A DNA stretch of 64,000 nucleotides from Vibrio azureus. GTDB lineage: Bacteria; Pseudomonadota; Gammaproteobacteria; Enterobacterales; Vibrionaceae. Shown here in pieces: positions 10,041 through 17,702 of the stretch. The notes beneath the pieces were generated by a model. That model saw only the letters and a list, made by a program, of their open reading frames with translations, was not told the DNA's origin and did no database searches. Positions within the stretch are counted from its first letter, which is position 1. Each line of letters opens with the position of its first letter. Made by a program: the position numbers and the translations under genes. The DNA lies in NCBI RefSeq assembly GCF_002849855.1, contig NZ_CP018616.1, forward strand, positions 806,001-870,000, given 5' to 3'.

Positions 10041-10466
10041 ATGAACCTAAAATACCCAGAGACTGATATAGATTTCAACCCTGACCCATCTTTTTTTATT
10101 GGTGCATTTGATATTTATGATCAGGAAGAGACACTCGGCGAATATTTAAATCAATTTGACCCCAATGACACCGAACAGCTCTGTTTTATACTTGAAAAAG
10201 AGTTCTTTTCAGTAAGTCTTGATCTTACTGTGGAGCATCATGATGTTCTTATGAGAATGCTGGCAAGTGCTTTGAAAGATGTAGACCACGACTTCTCAGC
10301 CTATATTTATATAGAGGACGATGAGTACTTCTTTTTGCCTTTTGCTTGGGAGATTAAAAGTCCGCGTCGGTTCTTTGAAGTAATATACTTAAAAGCTTAT
10401 ATGAACTGGTCCGATCAACTCATGGCAGAGGGGCTTGAAGTCACGAAGCCGGAAGAGCTATTTTAA
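10041..10466 (+). CDS. Hypothetical acidic protein
   Basis: 141 aa, strongly acidic, with no signal peptide and no membrane segment. The aromatic/acidic stretches (YIYIEDDEYFFLPFAWEI) and the compact size are like bacterial immunity proteins, but no family is recognised and no toxin gene is adjacent, so this is only an impression. It is AT-rich like its neighbours. It ends just before a palindromic repeat copy. Confidence 0.6.
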   Translation: MNLKYPETDIDFNPDPSFFIGAFDIYDQEETLGEYLNQFDPNDTEQLCFILEKEFFSVSLDLTVEHHDVLMRMLASALKDVDHDFSAYIYIEDDEYFFLPFAWEIKSPRRFFEVIYLKAYMNWSDQLMAEGLEVTKPEELF

Positions 10467-10471
10467 TAAAA

Positions 10472-10512
10472 CCTATACCCAAGTGACCTCAAGATGCTTT
10501 GGTATGGAATTG
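10472..10512. repeat. Palindromic intergenic repeat copy
   Basis: tatacccaagtgacctcaag followed by atgctttggtatgg. Half-site of the vibrio repeat family with a shortened right arm. It lies between two orphan genes. Confidence 0.7.
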
Positions 10513-10535
10513 AATGTAGGATGAGGAAAAAATAA

Positions 10536-10883
10536 ATGATATTTCAGTACAGGGATGGAATATACAGCTTAGCAAGAATAACAGGGCCTACTCATAACTT
10601 ATTACGTATTAAGTTAGCGGATGAAAATGTGGGTAAGGTGGCAGTAACGGCATTAAGTGAAGAACCACCTATAAACATAACGTTAGACGAAGTGCATAGA
10701 CAAGTGACGGAGGGAATTGAATATATCAAGGCAAATCGTCAATCAGGTTTTTATGTTTCTGAAGTACAGTATGTTCCATCTGACACATTTTCCCCTACTG
10801 TTTATCGCAACCTGATCATAGAAATAGCGAAACGGATAGAAAAAATAGCGTTGAGTGACTCTAGCCAAAGTCATATAACGTAA
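10536..10883 (+). CDS. Hypothetical protein
   Basis: 115 aa, soluble, family not recognised. The predicted pattern is a short beta-rich start (MIFQYRDGIYSLARI), then helices with LDEVHRQVTEGIEYIKANRQ. A purine-rich gatgaggaaaa stretch precedes the ATG. Base composition is AT-rich as in the two preceding genes. It ends in a tandem-like tatataacgtaa motif (tcatataacgtaa, then ttatataacgtaa, at 10871-10899), suggesting a small duplication at the 3' end. Confidence 0.6.
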   Translation: MIFQYRDGIYSLARITGPTHNLLRIKLADENVGKVAVTALSEEPPINITLDEVHRQVTEGIEYIKANRQSGFYVSEVQYVPSDTFSPTVYRNLIIEIAKRIEKIALSDSSQSHIT

Positions 10884-10905
10884 GAGTTATATAACGTAAA
10901 TTAAT

Positions 10906-11004
10906 ATGGCGAAAAGTAATATAGCGGATATTTCTGTCACCGATATTAATATCGAGCGGTATGAGTCTGTTTATGAGATGGATTCTTTTGATTTTTCAAT
11001 GTAA
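10906..11004 (+). CDS. Possible 32-aa peptide (doubtful)
   Basis: ATG GCG AAA ... TAA encodes an acidic 32-residue peptide ending in EMDSFDFSM. No good ribosome site precedes it, and it runs antisense to a better-supported small gene pair. It could be a gene remnant. Confidence 0.2.
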   Translation: MAKSNIADISVTDINIERYESVYEMDSFDFSM

Positions 11005-11035
11005 ACCAAATTTTCTTTCGACCGTTATTTTTCAT
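10946..11035 (-). CDS. Small basic 29-aa ORF, coupled to the upstream 50-aa ORF
   Basis: Starts with an ATGA overlap with the stop of the 50-aa ORF at 11032-11184. It has its own gaggag ribosome site at the right distance, encoded inside the end of that ORF. The product is very basic (MKNNGRKKIWFTLKNQKNPS...). Translational coupling is a sign of real genes, but both are too short for any homology judgement. Confidence 0.35.
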   Translation of the reverse strand: MKNNGRKKIWFTLKNQKNPSHKQTHTARY

Positions 11036-11184
11036 AATAACTCCTCGAGAACGACACCACTTTGGCCATTCGATATTCTTTGCAGTAAGTGATTGATTAA
11101 TGTCTTTTGACTAACCAATGTGTTTTTATCATGATTTGATTTTTTACTCGATAAATCAATCTTATTTGATGTTTTATTGGACAT
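11032..11184 (-). CDS. Small 50-aa ORF with strong ribosome site
   Basis: Reverse-strand ORF starting at 11184 with aggggg 8 nt upstream of the ATG. The product begins MSNKTSNKIDLSSKKSNHDK (hydrophilic, Ser/Lys/Asn-rich) and ends with a helical LINHLLQRISNG...VVLEELL. The layout, a charged leader followed by a compact tail, recalls peptide precursors or small regulators, but no partner enzymes or transporters are nearby. It overlaps the next small ORF by 4 nt (ATGA). Confidence 0.4.
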   Translation of the reverse strand: MSNKTSNKIDLSSKKSNHDKNTLVSQKTLINHLLQRISNGQSGVVLEELL

Positions 11185-11541
11185 ATTTAGCCCCCTAGTT
11201 GTAATTAAAATTAAGGTGCACTGAACATAGGTATAACTTTAGGATAGAGAATTAAGGGAGATTACAGAGAGAAACTGGCTAGGGATGACGCTGGAAAACT
11301 GACTTTAATATTTTTATCTTTAAATCACTCTTTGTCAGAGCAGAATTCACTATACCGCATCTTTTGATAAAAGAAAGCTTTATTTTTACTCGATTGGTCA
11401 ATGTATGTTTCTGATCATCTCGATTGAAGGCTCGTCAGTGTTCGTGCATCATGGCTGATATCGATGGCTTAAGCCGCTTTGAGCCGACTCGCTCTTAAGC
11501 CAACCGTTTGACAATCATCCGCTCAGCTTGGAAAGACAAAC
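11185..11541. other. Non-coding stretch before the oxidoreductase gene
   Basis: 357 nt between the small reverse-strand ORF pair and the oxidoreductase gene. It should hold the divergent promoters. Around 11466-11504, ggcttaagccgctttgagccgac...ctcttaagcc contains ggcttaag/cttaagcc, an 8-bp inverted repeat that may be an operator or terminator. No further gene is seen. Confidence 0.4.
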
Positions 11542-12582
11542 ATGACCACTTCACCGATTAAGACTGCCGTCATTGGCTATGGATTCTCAGCAAAAACCTT
11601 TCATATTCCTTTTGTTACATATTTGAATGAATTTGAACTTGTGGCAATCAGTACGAGCAAACAAGAGGTGAAAGATGACTGGCCTGAAATCAGACATTTT
11701 GAGCAAGCTGATGATTTATTGACTCAGTCTGATGCTGAGCTGGTGATCATTACTGCGCCAAATGATGTTCATTTCAAGTTGGCTAAATTGGCATTGGAGA
11801 ATGGAAAGCATGTGATCATCGAGAAACCTTTTGTCACAAAGAGCGATGAGGGTGAAGAGCTTATCGCCTTAGCCAAGGAACAAGGGCTGCTGTTAAGTGT
11901 TTATCATAATCGACGATGGGATGGTGATTTCTTGACGGTTCAAAAAATGCTTAATGAACAACGCTTAGGTGAGCTAAAGTATTTCGAGTCTCATTTTGAT
12001 CGTTTTCGCCCTGAGGTTCGCCAGCGTTGGAAGGAGCAAGCCGCAGATGGGGGCGGTCTTTTATTTGATTTGGGCTCTCATCTTCTTGATCAAGCCATAA
12101 CTTTGTTTGGGCTACCAGAAGCCATTAGTGCGGATTGCAAAATCATGCGCCAAGGGTCTAATAATGTTGATTATTTCCATTTGATTTTACATTATCCAGA
12201 TCATCTCGCCGTTTTACATGGTGATATGCTCAGTGCGGGCCCAAACAAACGTTTGACGATTAATGGTACTGCCGGTAGTTATATAAAATATGGTATTGAT
12301 CCTCAAGAAGAGCGTCTCATTGCCGGTGCGATTCCATCAACGAATGATTGGTCAGAAGAAGAGCCTTCCCAATATGGCCACTTTTACGATGCCAACCATT
12401 GCCAGCCGATTAAAACAGAAAGAGGTTGCTATCAGGAGTACTTTTGTCAGGTAGCTTCAGCCATTCATACGGGATCAGATTGCCCAGTTACTGCTGAAGA
12501 GGCGTTACTGAATATTAAGTTGATCAATCTTGCTATGGAAAGCAGTGATTTGGGTAAGAAGCTATTTATTAAAGACTTGTAG
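11542..12582 (+). CDS. Gfo/Idh/MocA family oxidoreductase
   Basis: 346 aa. The N-terminal Rossmann fold has VIGYGFSAKTFHIPF, then TAPNDVHFKLAKLALENGKH and VIIEKPF, the cofactor and substrate signature of NAD(P)-dependent sugar or polyol dehydrogenases. The C-terminal alpha/beta domain contains GGGLLFDLGSHLLDQ, with the family's active-site histidine region. It resembles YdgJ/YhhX-type members, whose substrates are poorly known. The length is typical. It stands alone between the orphan genes and a reverse-strand secreted protein. The substrate cannot be inferred. Confidence 0.88.
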   Translation: MTTSPIKTAVIGYGFSAKTFHIPFVTYLNEFELVAISTSKQEVKDDWPEIRHFEQADDLLTQSDAELVIITAPNDVHFKLAKLALENGKHVIIEKPFVTKSDEGEELIALAKEQGLLLSVYHNRRWDGDFLTVQKMLNEQRLGELKYFESHFDRFRPEVRQRWKEQAADGGGLLFDLGSHLLDQAITLFGLPEAISADCKIMRQGSNNVDYFHLILHYPDHLAVLHGDMLSAGPNKRLTINGTAGSYIKYGIDPQEERLIAGAIPSTNDWSEEEPSQYGHFYDANHCQPIKTERGCYQEYFCQVASAIHTGSDCPVTAEEALLNIKLINLAMESSDLGKKLFIKDL

Positions 12583-12685
12583 GGTATAACAAAACAGATA
12601 GCTGCCCTTCAGGAAAAATACTTCTTTGCTAAAAATAAGCAAGAAACTTCTGAGAAGGGCATGATATTTAAGTTTTTATGCCAAT

Positions 12686-14536
12686 TTAAAGCAAGATAAT
12701 ACCAGTGATCTCTAAACCCTCTAGGGCTGCTGCGCCAAACTCAGAAGCACTCATTCCTGCCTCGTAAGCGCTACTGATAGATTCAGACGCCACTTCATTA
12801 ATATCGCCAATATGAGAACTCCAACCGACACCTGCTAAGCTCGTTGTGTTGTAAATAAACGGAAGGCTATCGACCACGGAGGCTTTAAAGCCACGATCAA
12901 TAACAAACCTCGCAATAAACTCACTGATACCCATTTCTCCCTCGTTGCCAAATTCGAACTCAGTGGCACTGTGGAGAATTTCGACGGACTCGTGTCCTGC
13001 GATTTCAGCAGTTGACCCCTCTGCGCCAATATTGACACTGATGCTGCCGATTTTTTCATGTATCCCAGGAATGGCATCCACTTCTCTCAATAAGTAAGAG
13101 TCCAACTGCTTAGCAAAATTTGCGGCGGCAGTTTGGCTATCAAACTTAATGACCGTTTTTTCTGCAACGTCAGCACTTTGATTGATGGTTTTAACAAGTG
13201 TCGTGCCTCCTGTCTCTATCGAGGCTTGGTTTGCGGGCTGTCCGGTGCTAGCTTCAATGAAGCCCATCTCAGACATGATATCAAGTTCAGTCGTGGAGAC
13301 TTCTTGTTGGTAATAGGCTTGTGCGTACCCCTCTGTCGGTACCGCGAGATAGTCATGAATGGCTTGTGGCGCTCCGTTGCTTTTCATGAGGCTGTGTAGG
13401 TCATTAAACGCGGAGGACAACGATTGTGTTACCGTTTTAGGCCCAATGGTTGTTGAGCTGAAGCCTAGGAATTCGAATGGGTTGCCAATCCTGCCTTTCT
13501 TAGCAAGATAGACTATGGTAGCCCCGAGACCTGATACGACAGCCCCAGTTGAAGCTATGGCCGCTAGATGTCCATGGCCAAGGTCTTTATCTGTAGTTAT
13601 ATCATCATAAACCATGACATTAGACAGGATGGCAGGGGAAGTTTGGGTGCCTTGAGAAGTATAAGCGTTGTTGAAAAAAGACAATGTTGTTTGGTGACTG
13701 TTAGCAATAAACTGGACCTCTACTTTTTCCCAACTTCTCCCATCTGTTGTATTGTCAAATGGCCTGCCTACGGTTCCTTGTTGACCATTCACCCAGAACT
13801 CTTTCGCAATCAGTGGATGCTGTTTGACAACGGAAACTTGTTCGTCTGCGACTTCAATCTGCAGATGAACAGGCTGATAGGTGTAAACCATTTCACTGTA
13901 ATTGATAAAATCGCCCGTGAAGTCGAAGCTGAGTGTATAACTTTGGCCGGGAACCGTTGCGAGTGTGGTTTGAATTGCGGCTGACTGATTTGGCTTGCCA
14001 ACAATGAGTGAGAAGCTACCTGAAGGGCCTTTTATGCTGTCGAGTTGGGTAGGGGTGTTACGAATATTAAGTGGGTAAGTACAACGGCTATTTTGTTGTA
14101 ACAAACACCAATTTTCAATGTCGTTAAGCGTTGGAGTAAAGCGAGGATTGAGTACTTTCTGATGTTGTAAATAATAGAGAATGGCTTCTCCTACTTCTTG
14201 TTTTATGGCTGTTTCTCTGGCTCTCAATAGATCGTAGTTGGGAAGAGGTGCATCGATTATTGATGTGCCTTGGATATACCTATTGGCAATATTGTTAAGT
14301 GAGGAGCGTGCAACATAATTTAATAATGAATTAAACCGCTGTGACGCTTCTCCTGATAATTGTTGGTCTGCTTTAAACAGGTGTTTATGGGAATTATTGA
14401 GTTGAGGAGAGCTGTTTAATTGAGAATCGTGGTCTAGTTGAGAATAGGTGTTTAGTGGAGAAGAAGTGCTGGCGTATAGTGATGGGCTTGCAGTAATGAT
14501 AGAAATAATGAGTGTAGCTAGCGATATTTTTTTCAT
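12686..14536 (-). CDS. Large secreted or surface protein of unknown function
   Basis: 616 aa. A Sec signal peptide (MKKISLATLIISIITASPSL, cleavage near YAS) is followed by a low-complexity Ser/Asn/Gln/Leu stretch at about 25-50. Residues about 170-310 look like a galactose-binding-like jelly-roll (VPGQSYTLSFDFTGDFINYS...SWEKVEVQFIANS), as in DUF642 or carbohydrate-binding modules. Residues about 320-345 form a hydrophobic Ala/Gly-rich segment (LAAIASTGAVVSGLGATIVY), possibly membrane-inserted. The last 250 residues are unrecognised, and the protein ends in a hydrophobic GLEITGIILL. It is on the opposite strand to all its neighbours, so it is an independent unit. It could be an adhesin or an exported toxin-like protein, and no function is claimed. 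Confidence 0.7.
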   Translation of the reverse strand: MKKISLATLIISIITASPSLYASTSSPLNTYSQLDHDSQLNSSPQLNNSHKHLFKADQQLSGEASQRFNSLLNYVARSSLNNIANRYIQGTSIIDAPLPNYDLLRARETAIKQEVGEAILYYLQHQKVLNPRFTPTLNDIENWCLLQQNSRCTYPLNIRNTPTQLDSIKGPSGSFSLIVGKPNQSAAIQTTLATVPGQSYTLSFDFTGDFINYSEMVYTYQPVHLQIEVADEQVSVVKQHPLIAKEFWVNGQQGTVGRPFDNTTDGRSWEKVEVQFIANSHQTTLSFFNNAYTSQGTQTSPAILSNVMVYDDITTDKDLGHGHLAAIASTGAVVSGLGATIVYLAKKGRIGNPFEFLGFSSTTIGPKTVTQSLSSAFNDLHSLMKSNGAPQAIHDYLAVPTEGYAQAYYQQEVSTTELDIMSEMGFIEASTGQPANQASIETGGTTLVKTINQSADVAEKTVIKFDSQTAAANFAKQLDSYLLREVDAIPGIHEKIGSISVNIGAEGSTAEIAGHESVEILHSATEFEFGNEGEMGISEFIARFVIDRGFKASVVDSLPFIYNTTSLAGVGWSSHIGDINEVASESISSAYEAGMSASEFGAAALEGLEITGIILL

Positions 14537-14876
14537 GATGGCATTCTTATATTTTTATTAAATTAGTAACCCACAGCTATCGTGTGGATTAATTCGGCAG
14601 GAGTATAGACCGTAAGAGTTGTATTCATCAAGTGAATAAGTAGAGTATTAGTACTAAGTTGGGTAAATGTGTTTTTTGTTTAGTCAGTGATTCGGTATGG
14701 GTAGAGACATCGCTTCTTTCCATTACCTTGAATAGAAATACCTTGAACTTTCATATCAATTAAAATGGCTTAAGTAATAAATAATTAATTATCAATAAGT
14801 TGTTGATTTTATATTTTTATTTGTTTAACATGCGCTCTCTTCATCAATATCAACTAACCGAAAAGGAGTAAAAATC
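14537..14876. other. Divergent intergenic region with rtcB leader promoter
   Basis: 340 nt, very AT-rich, between the reverse secreted-protein gene and the rtcB leader. A sigma-70-like promoter for the RNA-repair genes lies at 14803-14831. No RpoN -24/-12 site was found, although the E. coli rtcBA operon is RpoN/RtcR controlled, and no rtcR gene is nearby. Confidence 0.5.
14803..14831 (+). promoter_or_regulatory. Sigma-70-like promoter for the rtcB-prfH leader transcript
   Basis: -35 ttgatt (14803-14808) and -10 taacat (14826-14831) are separated by exactly 17 nt of AT-rich sequence. The start would be near 14838, giving a leader of about 200 nt before rtcB. Confidence 0.5.
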
Positions 14877-14918
14877 ATGACAATTAAATTCTTATCCTTT
14901 GCAGGTCTTACCCGATAA
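14877..14918 (+). CDS. 13-codon leader ORF upstream of rtcB
   Basis: ATG to TAA encodes MTIKFLSFAGLTR. It has a very strong ribosome site (aaggagt, 14862-14868) eight nt before the ATG, better than that of rtcB itself. Its last codons, GCA GGT CTT, form the left arm of a 7-bp stem, so ribosomes on it would block that structure. It looks like a leader peptide. Whether it is translated is inference. Confidence 0.45.
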   Translation: MTIKFLSFAGLTR

Positions 14919-14991
14919 GTAGCACAAAGCTATCTAATCTATTTCAAGGTTTTGGCTTTCTAGTAAAGCTACGCCCGGTCGATTGACCTGC
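14901..14991 (+). ncRNA. Structured leader element of rtcB-prfH (candidate)
   Basis: A 91-nt element is closed by a perfect 7-bp stem gcaggtc (14901-14907) / gacctgc (14985-14991). Nested inside, gtagc pairs with gctac and aaagc with gctttc. A ggtc-gatt-gacc hairpin at 14978-14989 would compete with the closing stem. The size is tRNA-like, but D and T arms cannot be drawn, so it is not a tRNA. It could be an attenuator, a regulatory RNA, or a substrate of the encoded ligase. rtcB operons elsewhere can carry tRNA-like or Y-RNA-like genes. Confidence 0.4.
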
Positions 14992-15035
14992 CAATACGTT
15001 TTACGTTTTAAATCCTATTTTAAGGAATTGGTATT

Positions 15036-16217
15036 ATGGGCAAATCCGTCCAAAAAATTGCTGACAACGTCAATCTGATCGCTTCTAAAGAGACGTGGAT
15101 CGAAGGCTTAGCGGTTCAACAGCTTATAACAACATCAGAACTAACAGGAATGAAGCAAGTGGCAGGCATGCCAGACTTGCACCCGGGAAGAGGCTATCCC
15201 ATTGGGGCGGCGTTTTTTACGACCAAGACCATTTATCCAGCACTAGTCGGCAATGATATTGGTTGCGGGATGTCGCTCTGGCAAACGTCGATAAAAACCA
15301 CCAAAGTGAACTTGGATAAAATGGTCAAGAAGTTTGAGCATATCGAGCAGCCACTCAATGACAGCTGGAATGATATTGTTCAAGCGAGAAAAACAGAAAA
15401 AAACATCACAACTCAAGCTTATGACCATGCTTTAGGCACTATTGGGGGCGGTAATCATTTTGCAGAGTTTCAGGCTATTGAGGATGTCTATCACCCTGAG
15501 GCGCTAAACGAGCTGGGCTTAAATACAAAGCAGTTATTGTTATTGGTTCACTCCGGCTCAAGAGGCTTGGGACAATCAATTTTGACCGAGCATATTAACT
15601 CACATAATCACAACGGGATTGAAATCAGTTCGGCTGACCACCCTCATTCCGACTTTGCTCATTATATGGAACAGCATGATGAGGCTGTGCGTTGGGCCGA
15701 GCTTAATCGCGAGCTTATTGCCCTAAGGTTTCTTGAGGCAGTTCGGACTGATGGTCAGTGCGTGCTAGATGTTAATCACAATCTAGTTTCACCGAAAACA
15801 ATCAATAATGAATCGGGCTGGTTACATAGAAAAGGAGCCACACCGAGTGATAAAGGATATGTTGTTATTCCGGGATCACGTGGTGACTACAGTTATTTAG
15901 TTAAGCCAATGAGTGATTGCGACCAAGCGATGCAGATGAGCCTCTATTCATTGCCACATGGAGCGGGCAGAAAATGGAAACGTGGTGAGTGCCACGGCAG
16001 GTTAGGCCACAAATATAAGCGCGAAGACCTTTACCGCACCGCTTTGGGGAGTCGAGTGGTATGTGGCAATAAGGAACTGCTTTACGATGAAGCGCCTCAA
16101 GCTTATAAAAAATGTCAAACAGTGATCAACGATATGGTCACGGCAGGTTTGATAACGGTCGTTGCTAAATTACGCCCTGTATTAACCTTCAAAACTAACG
16201 GAGATTGTTCATCATGA
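15036..16217 (+). CDS. rtcB: RtcB-family RNA ligase (RtcB2-like, paired with PrfH)
   Basis: 393 aa, slightly shorter than the housekeeping RtcB. Metal-binding and catalytic motifs are intact: GNDIGCGMS (D74, C77), [10 protein letters not shown] (H141), VHSGSRGLG (H172), DVNHNLV (H248), [11 protein letters not shown], and [10 protein letters not shown], whose H308 is the expected GMP-accepting histidine. RtcB joins 2',3'-cyclic-phosphate or 3'-phosphate RNA ends to 5'-OH ends using GTP and Mn2+. prfH overlaps its stop by 4 nt. The published RtcB2-PrfH pairing in E. coli ATCC 25922 repairs 16S rRNA cut at the decoding site, and this pair has the same layout. There is no rtcA and no rtcR. Confidence 0.93.
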   Translation: MGKSVQKIADNVNLIASKETWIEGLAVQQLITTSELTGMKQVAGMPDLHPGRGYPIGAAFFTTKTIYPALVGNDIGCGMSLWQTSIKTTKVNLDKMVKKFEHIEQPLNDSWNDIVQARKTEKNITTQAYDHALGTIGGGNHFAEFQAIEDVYHPEALNELGLNTKQLLLLVHSGSRGLGQSILTEHINSHNHNGIEISSADHPHSDFAHYMEQHDEAVRWAELNRELIALRFLEAVRTDGQCVLDVNHNLVSPKTINNESGWLHRKGATPSDKGYVVIPGSRGDYSYLVKPMSDCDQAMQMSLYSLPHGAGRKWKRGECHGRLGHKYKREDLYRTALGSRVVCGNKELLYDEAPQAYKKCQTVINDMVTAGLITVVAKLRPVLTFKTNGDCSS

Positions 16218-16846
16218 TATTGCTGCAATTATCATCAGGGCAAGGTCCTCTCGAATGCTGTAAAGCGGTTGGCTTAGCATTAAAATGCATTGAAAAACAG
16301 TGCCAGCAACAAGCGATTGAATTAACCATCGTGGATACTATCCCAGCAGAAAAAAAAGGATGTTTTAAGTCTTTATTATTGAAGCTTGAATCAAGCCATG
16401 AGGGGAGAGCCAAATTGCTTGCTTCATCGTGGCAAGGTGCGATGTTATGGGTCTGTCAAAGCCACTTTAGACCGAAGCATAAGCGTAAAAACTGGTTTTT
16501 TGGTGGGCGGATGTTTGAGCTTAATGAAGCCAAGTTTGGGGCGGGTGTGACCTATCAAACTTGCCGCGCATCGGGCGCTGGAGGGCAGCATGTTAATACG
16601 ACCAACTCTGCGATCAGGGCAGTGCATAATGAAACGGGAATGTCAGTACGTGTTGAGAGTGAGCGAAGTCAGCATGCCAATAAACGGCTGGCGAAAGCGT
16701 TACTCTTTCAAAAACTAGACATGCTTGAGCAAGAAAAAGCGACCTCTCAAGACAAAGCTCGTTGGCAACAACACTGGGAGCTTGAAAGAGGTAATCCAGT
16801 AAGAACATTTAAAGGCGATAAATTTGTTGCTGCCGATACTTTTTGA
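16214..16846 (+). CDS. prfH: PrfH peptide-chain release factor homologue
   Basis: 210 aa from the ATG at 16214, which overlaps the rtcB stop as ATGA. The peptidyl-hydrolysis motif GGQ is at residues 123-125 within [20 protein letters not shown], as in class I release factors. The usual codon-recognition domain is replaced by a short N-terminal domain, as known for PrfH. The established role of PrfH is to free the nascent chain from ribosomes whose decoding centre RNA has been cut, after which RtcB reseals the rRNA. The tight coupling implies balanced synthesis. An upstream TTG at 16205 is a less likely start. Confidence 0.93.
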   Translation: MILLQLSSGQGPLECCKAVGLALKCIEKQCQQQAIELTIVDTIPAEKKGCFKSLLLKLESSHEGRAKLLASSWQGAMLWVCQSHFRPKHKRKNWFFGGRMFELNEAKFGAGVTYQTCRASGAGGQHVNTTNSAIRAVHNETGMSVRVESERSQHANKRLAKALLFQKLDMLEQEKATSQDKARWQQHWELERGNPVRTFKGDKFVAADTF

Positions 16847-16917
16847 GTACTGGCATGAGAAAAATAAATATTAGGGTATAGAGGATCTCGTTATGTAATT
16901 CCATCTCGGCACAGTCA

Positions 16918-16954
16918 ATAGAAGCCTCATGATATAAGAGGAATGAACTGTGCC
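16918..16954 (+). terminator. Hairpin after prfH, possible terminator
   Basis: 8-bp outer stem ggcacagt/actgtgcc with an inner cctc/gagg stem, followed by tatttc. It separates the RtcB-PrfH unit from the second RNA-repair unit, so the two are probably transcribed separately or with partial readthrough. Confidence 0.5.
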
Positions 16955-16990
16955 TATTTCACCAAAAAAGATAATTATCCCTTTTTGGCT

Positions 16991-17043
16991 ATATAACCAA
17001 GTAACCTCGCTCTGAATCAAGCATCTTGAGGTCACTTGGGTAT
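16991..17043. repeat. Palindromic intergenic repeat copy
   Basis: Full copy: atataaccaagtaacctcgc, tctgaatcaagcatcttgag, gtcacttgggtat. The arms aagtaacctc and gaggtcactt pair around a centre with tctgaatcaagcatc. It separates the two RNA-repair modules. Confidence 0.8.
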
Positions 17044-17063
17044 CAATCCTATGGAGAAATATA

Positions 17064-17702
17064 ATGAGAATAAAATATCCTCGTACCCCTCATTTACCTT
17101 GGTCGCCAGGTGCGACGCCTGATGATATACACCAAAGTCACCTGCAAAACTTTATTGGTAAGCAGATTGTCGTAACAGAAAAAATGGATGGTGAAAATAC
17201 CACATTTTATCATGACTATATTCATGCGAGATCCATTGATAGTCGTTTTCATGTTTCAAGAGCTTGGGTAAAAGCATTGCAAGCAGAGATTGGTTATTTG
17301 ATCCCCAAAGGATGGCGTATTTGTGGAGAAAACCTATACGCGAAACATGCTATCGCTTATGAAAATTTGCCGAGCTACTTTATGGCGTTTTCAGTTTGGA
17401 ATGGCGACAATGAGTGTTTGAGCTGGCAAGAGAGCAAGCCGTTTTTTGCTCAGCTTGGCTTACATACGCCAAAGGAGCTTTACTGTGGTCCTTGGTGTGA
17501 AGACACGCTCAAAAGCATTAAACTGGATACCCACCACCAAGAAGGTTATGTGGTTAGGCTAGCTGACCGCTTCCATTTCGATGAGTTTGCTCAATCAGTC
17601 GGTAAGTGGGTGAGAAAAAATCACGTAGTGACGGATCAACATTGGATGCATGCTGAAGTTGTCCCTAATGGAGTGAAAGCGCTCAGTAAGGAGGTGGGGT
17701 GA
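17064..17702 (+). CDS. ATP-dependent RNA ligase (partner of HD-Pnk)
   Basis: 212 aa, a minimal nucleotidyltransferase. Motif I is VTEKMDGENTTF (K40, expected AMP-accepting lysine), motif III CGENLYAKH (E89), motif IV EGYVVRL (E160) and motif V KWVRKNH (K181/K185), so all catalytic motifs are intact. No oligonucleotide-binding or C-terminal specificity domain is visible, placing it with the short Rnl2-like ligases that travel with HD-Pnk. It would seal 3'-OH/5'-phosphate RNA ends. The HD-Pnk start lies inside its last codons (4-nt overlap), so the two are translationally coupled. Confidence 0.9.
   Translation: MRIKYPRTPHLPWSPGATPDDIHQSHLQNFIGKQIVVTEKMDGENTTFYHDYIHARSIDSRFHVSRAWVKALQAEIGYLIPKGWRICGENLYAKHAIAYENLPSYFMAFSVWNGDNECLSWQESKPFFAQLGLHTPKELYCGPWCEDTLKSIKLDTHHQEGYVVRLADRFHFDEFAQSVGKWVRKNHVVTDQHWMHAEVVPNGVKALSKEVG

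Noticed and set aside
10906..11004. 32-aa ORF as a real gene
   Set aside because: No ribosome site and antisense to better-supported small ORFs; listed only at low confidence.
14901..14991. tRNA-like gene upstream of rtcB
   Set aside because: The 7-bp closing stem and 91-nt length fit a tRNA, and ggtcgattgacc looks like a T-loop, but no D arm, anticodon arm or proper T stem can be drawn. Kept only as a structured leader candidate.
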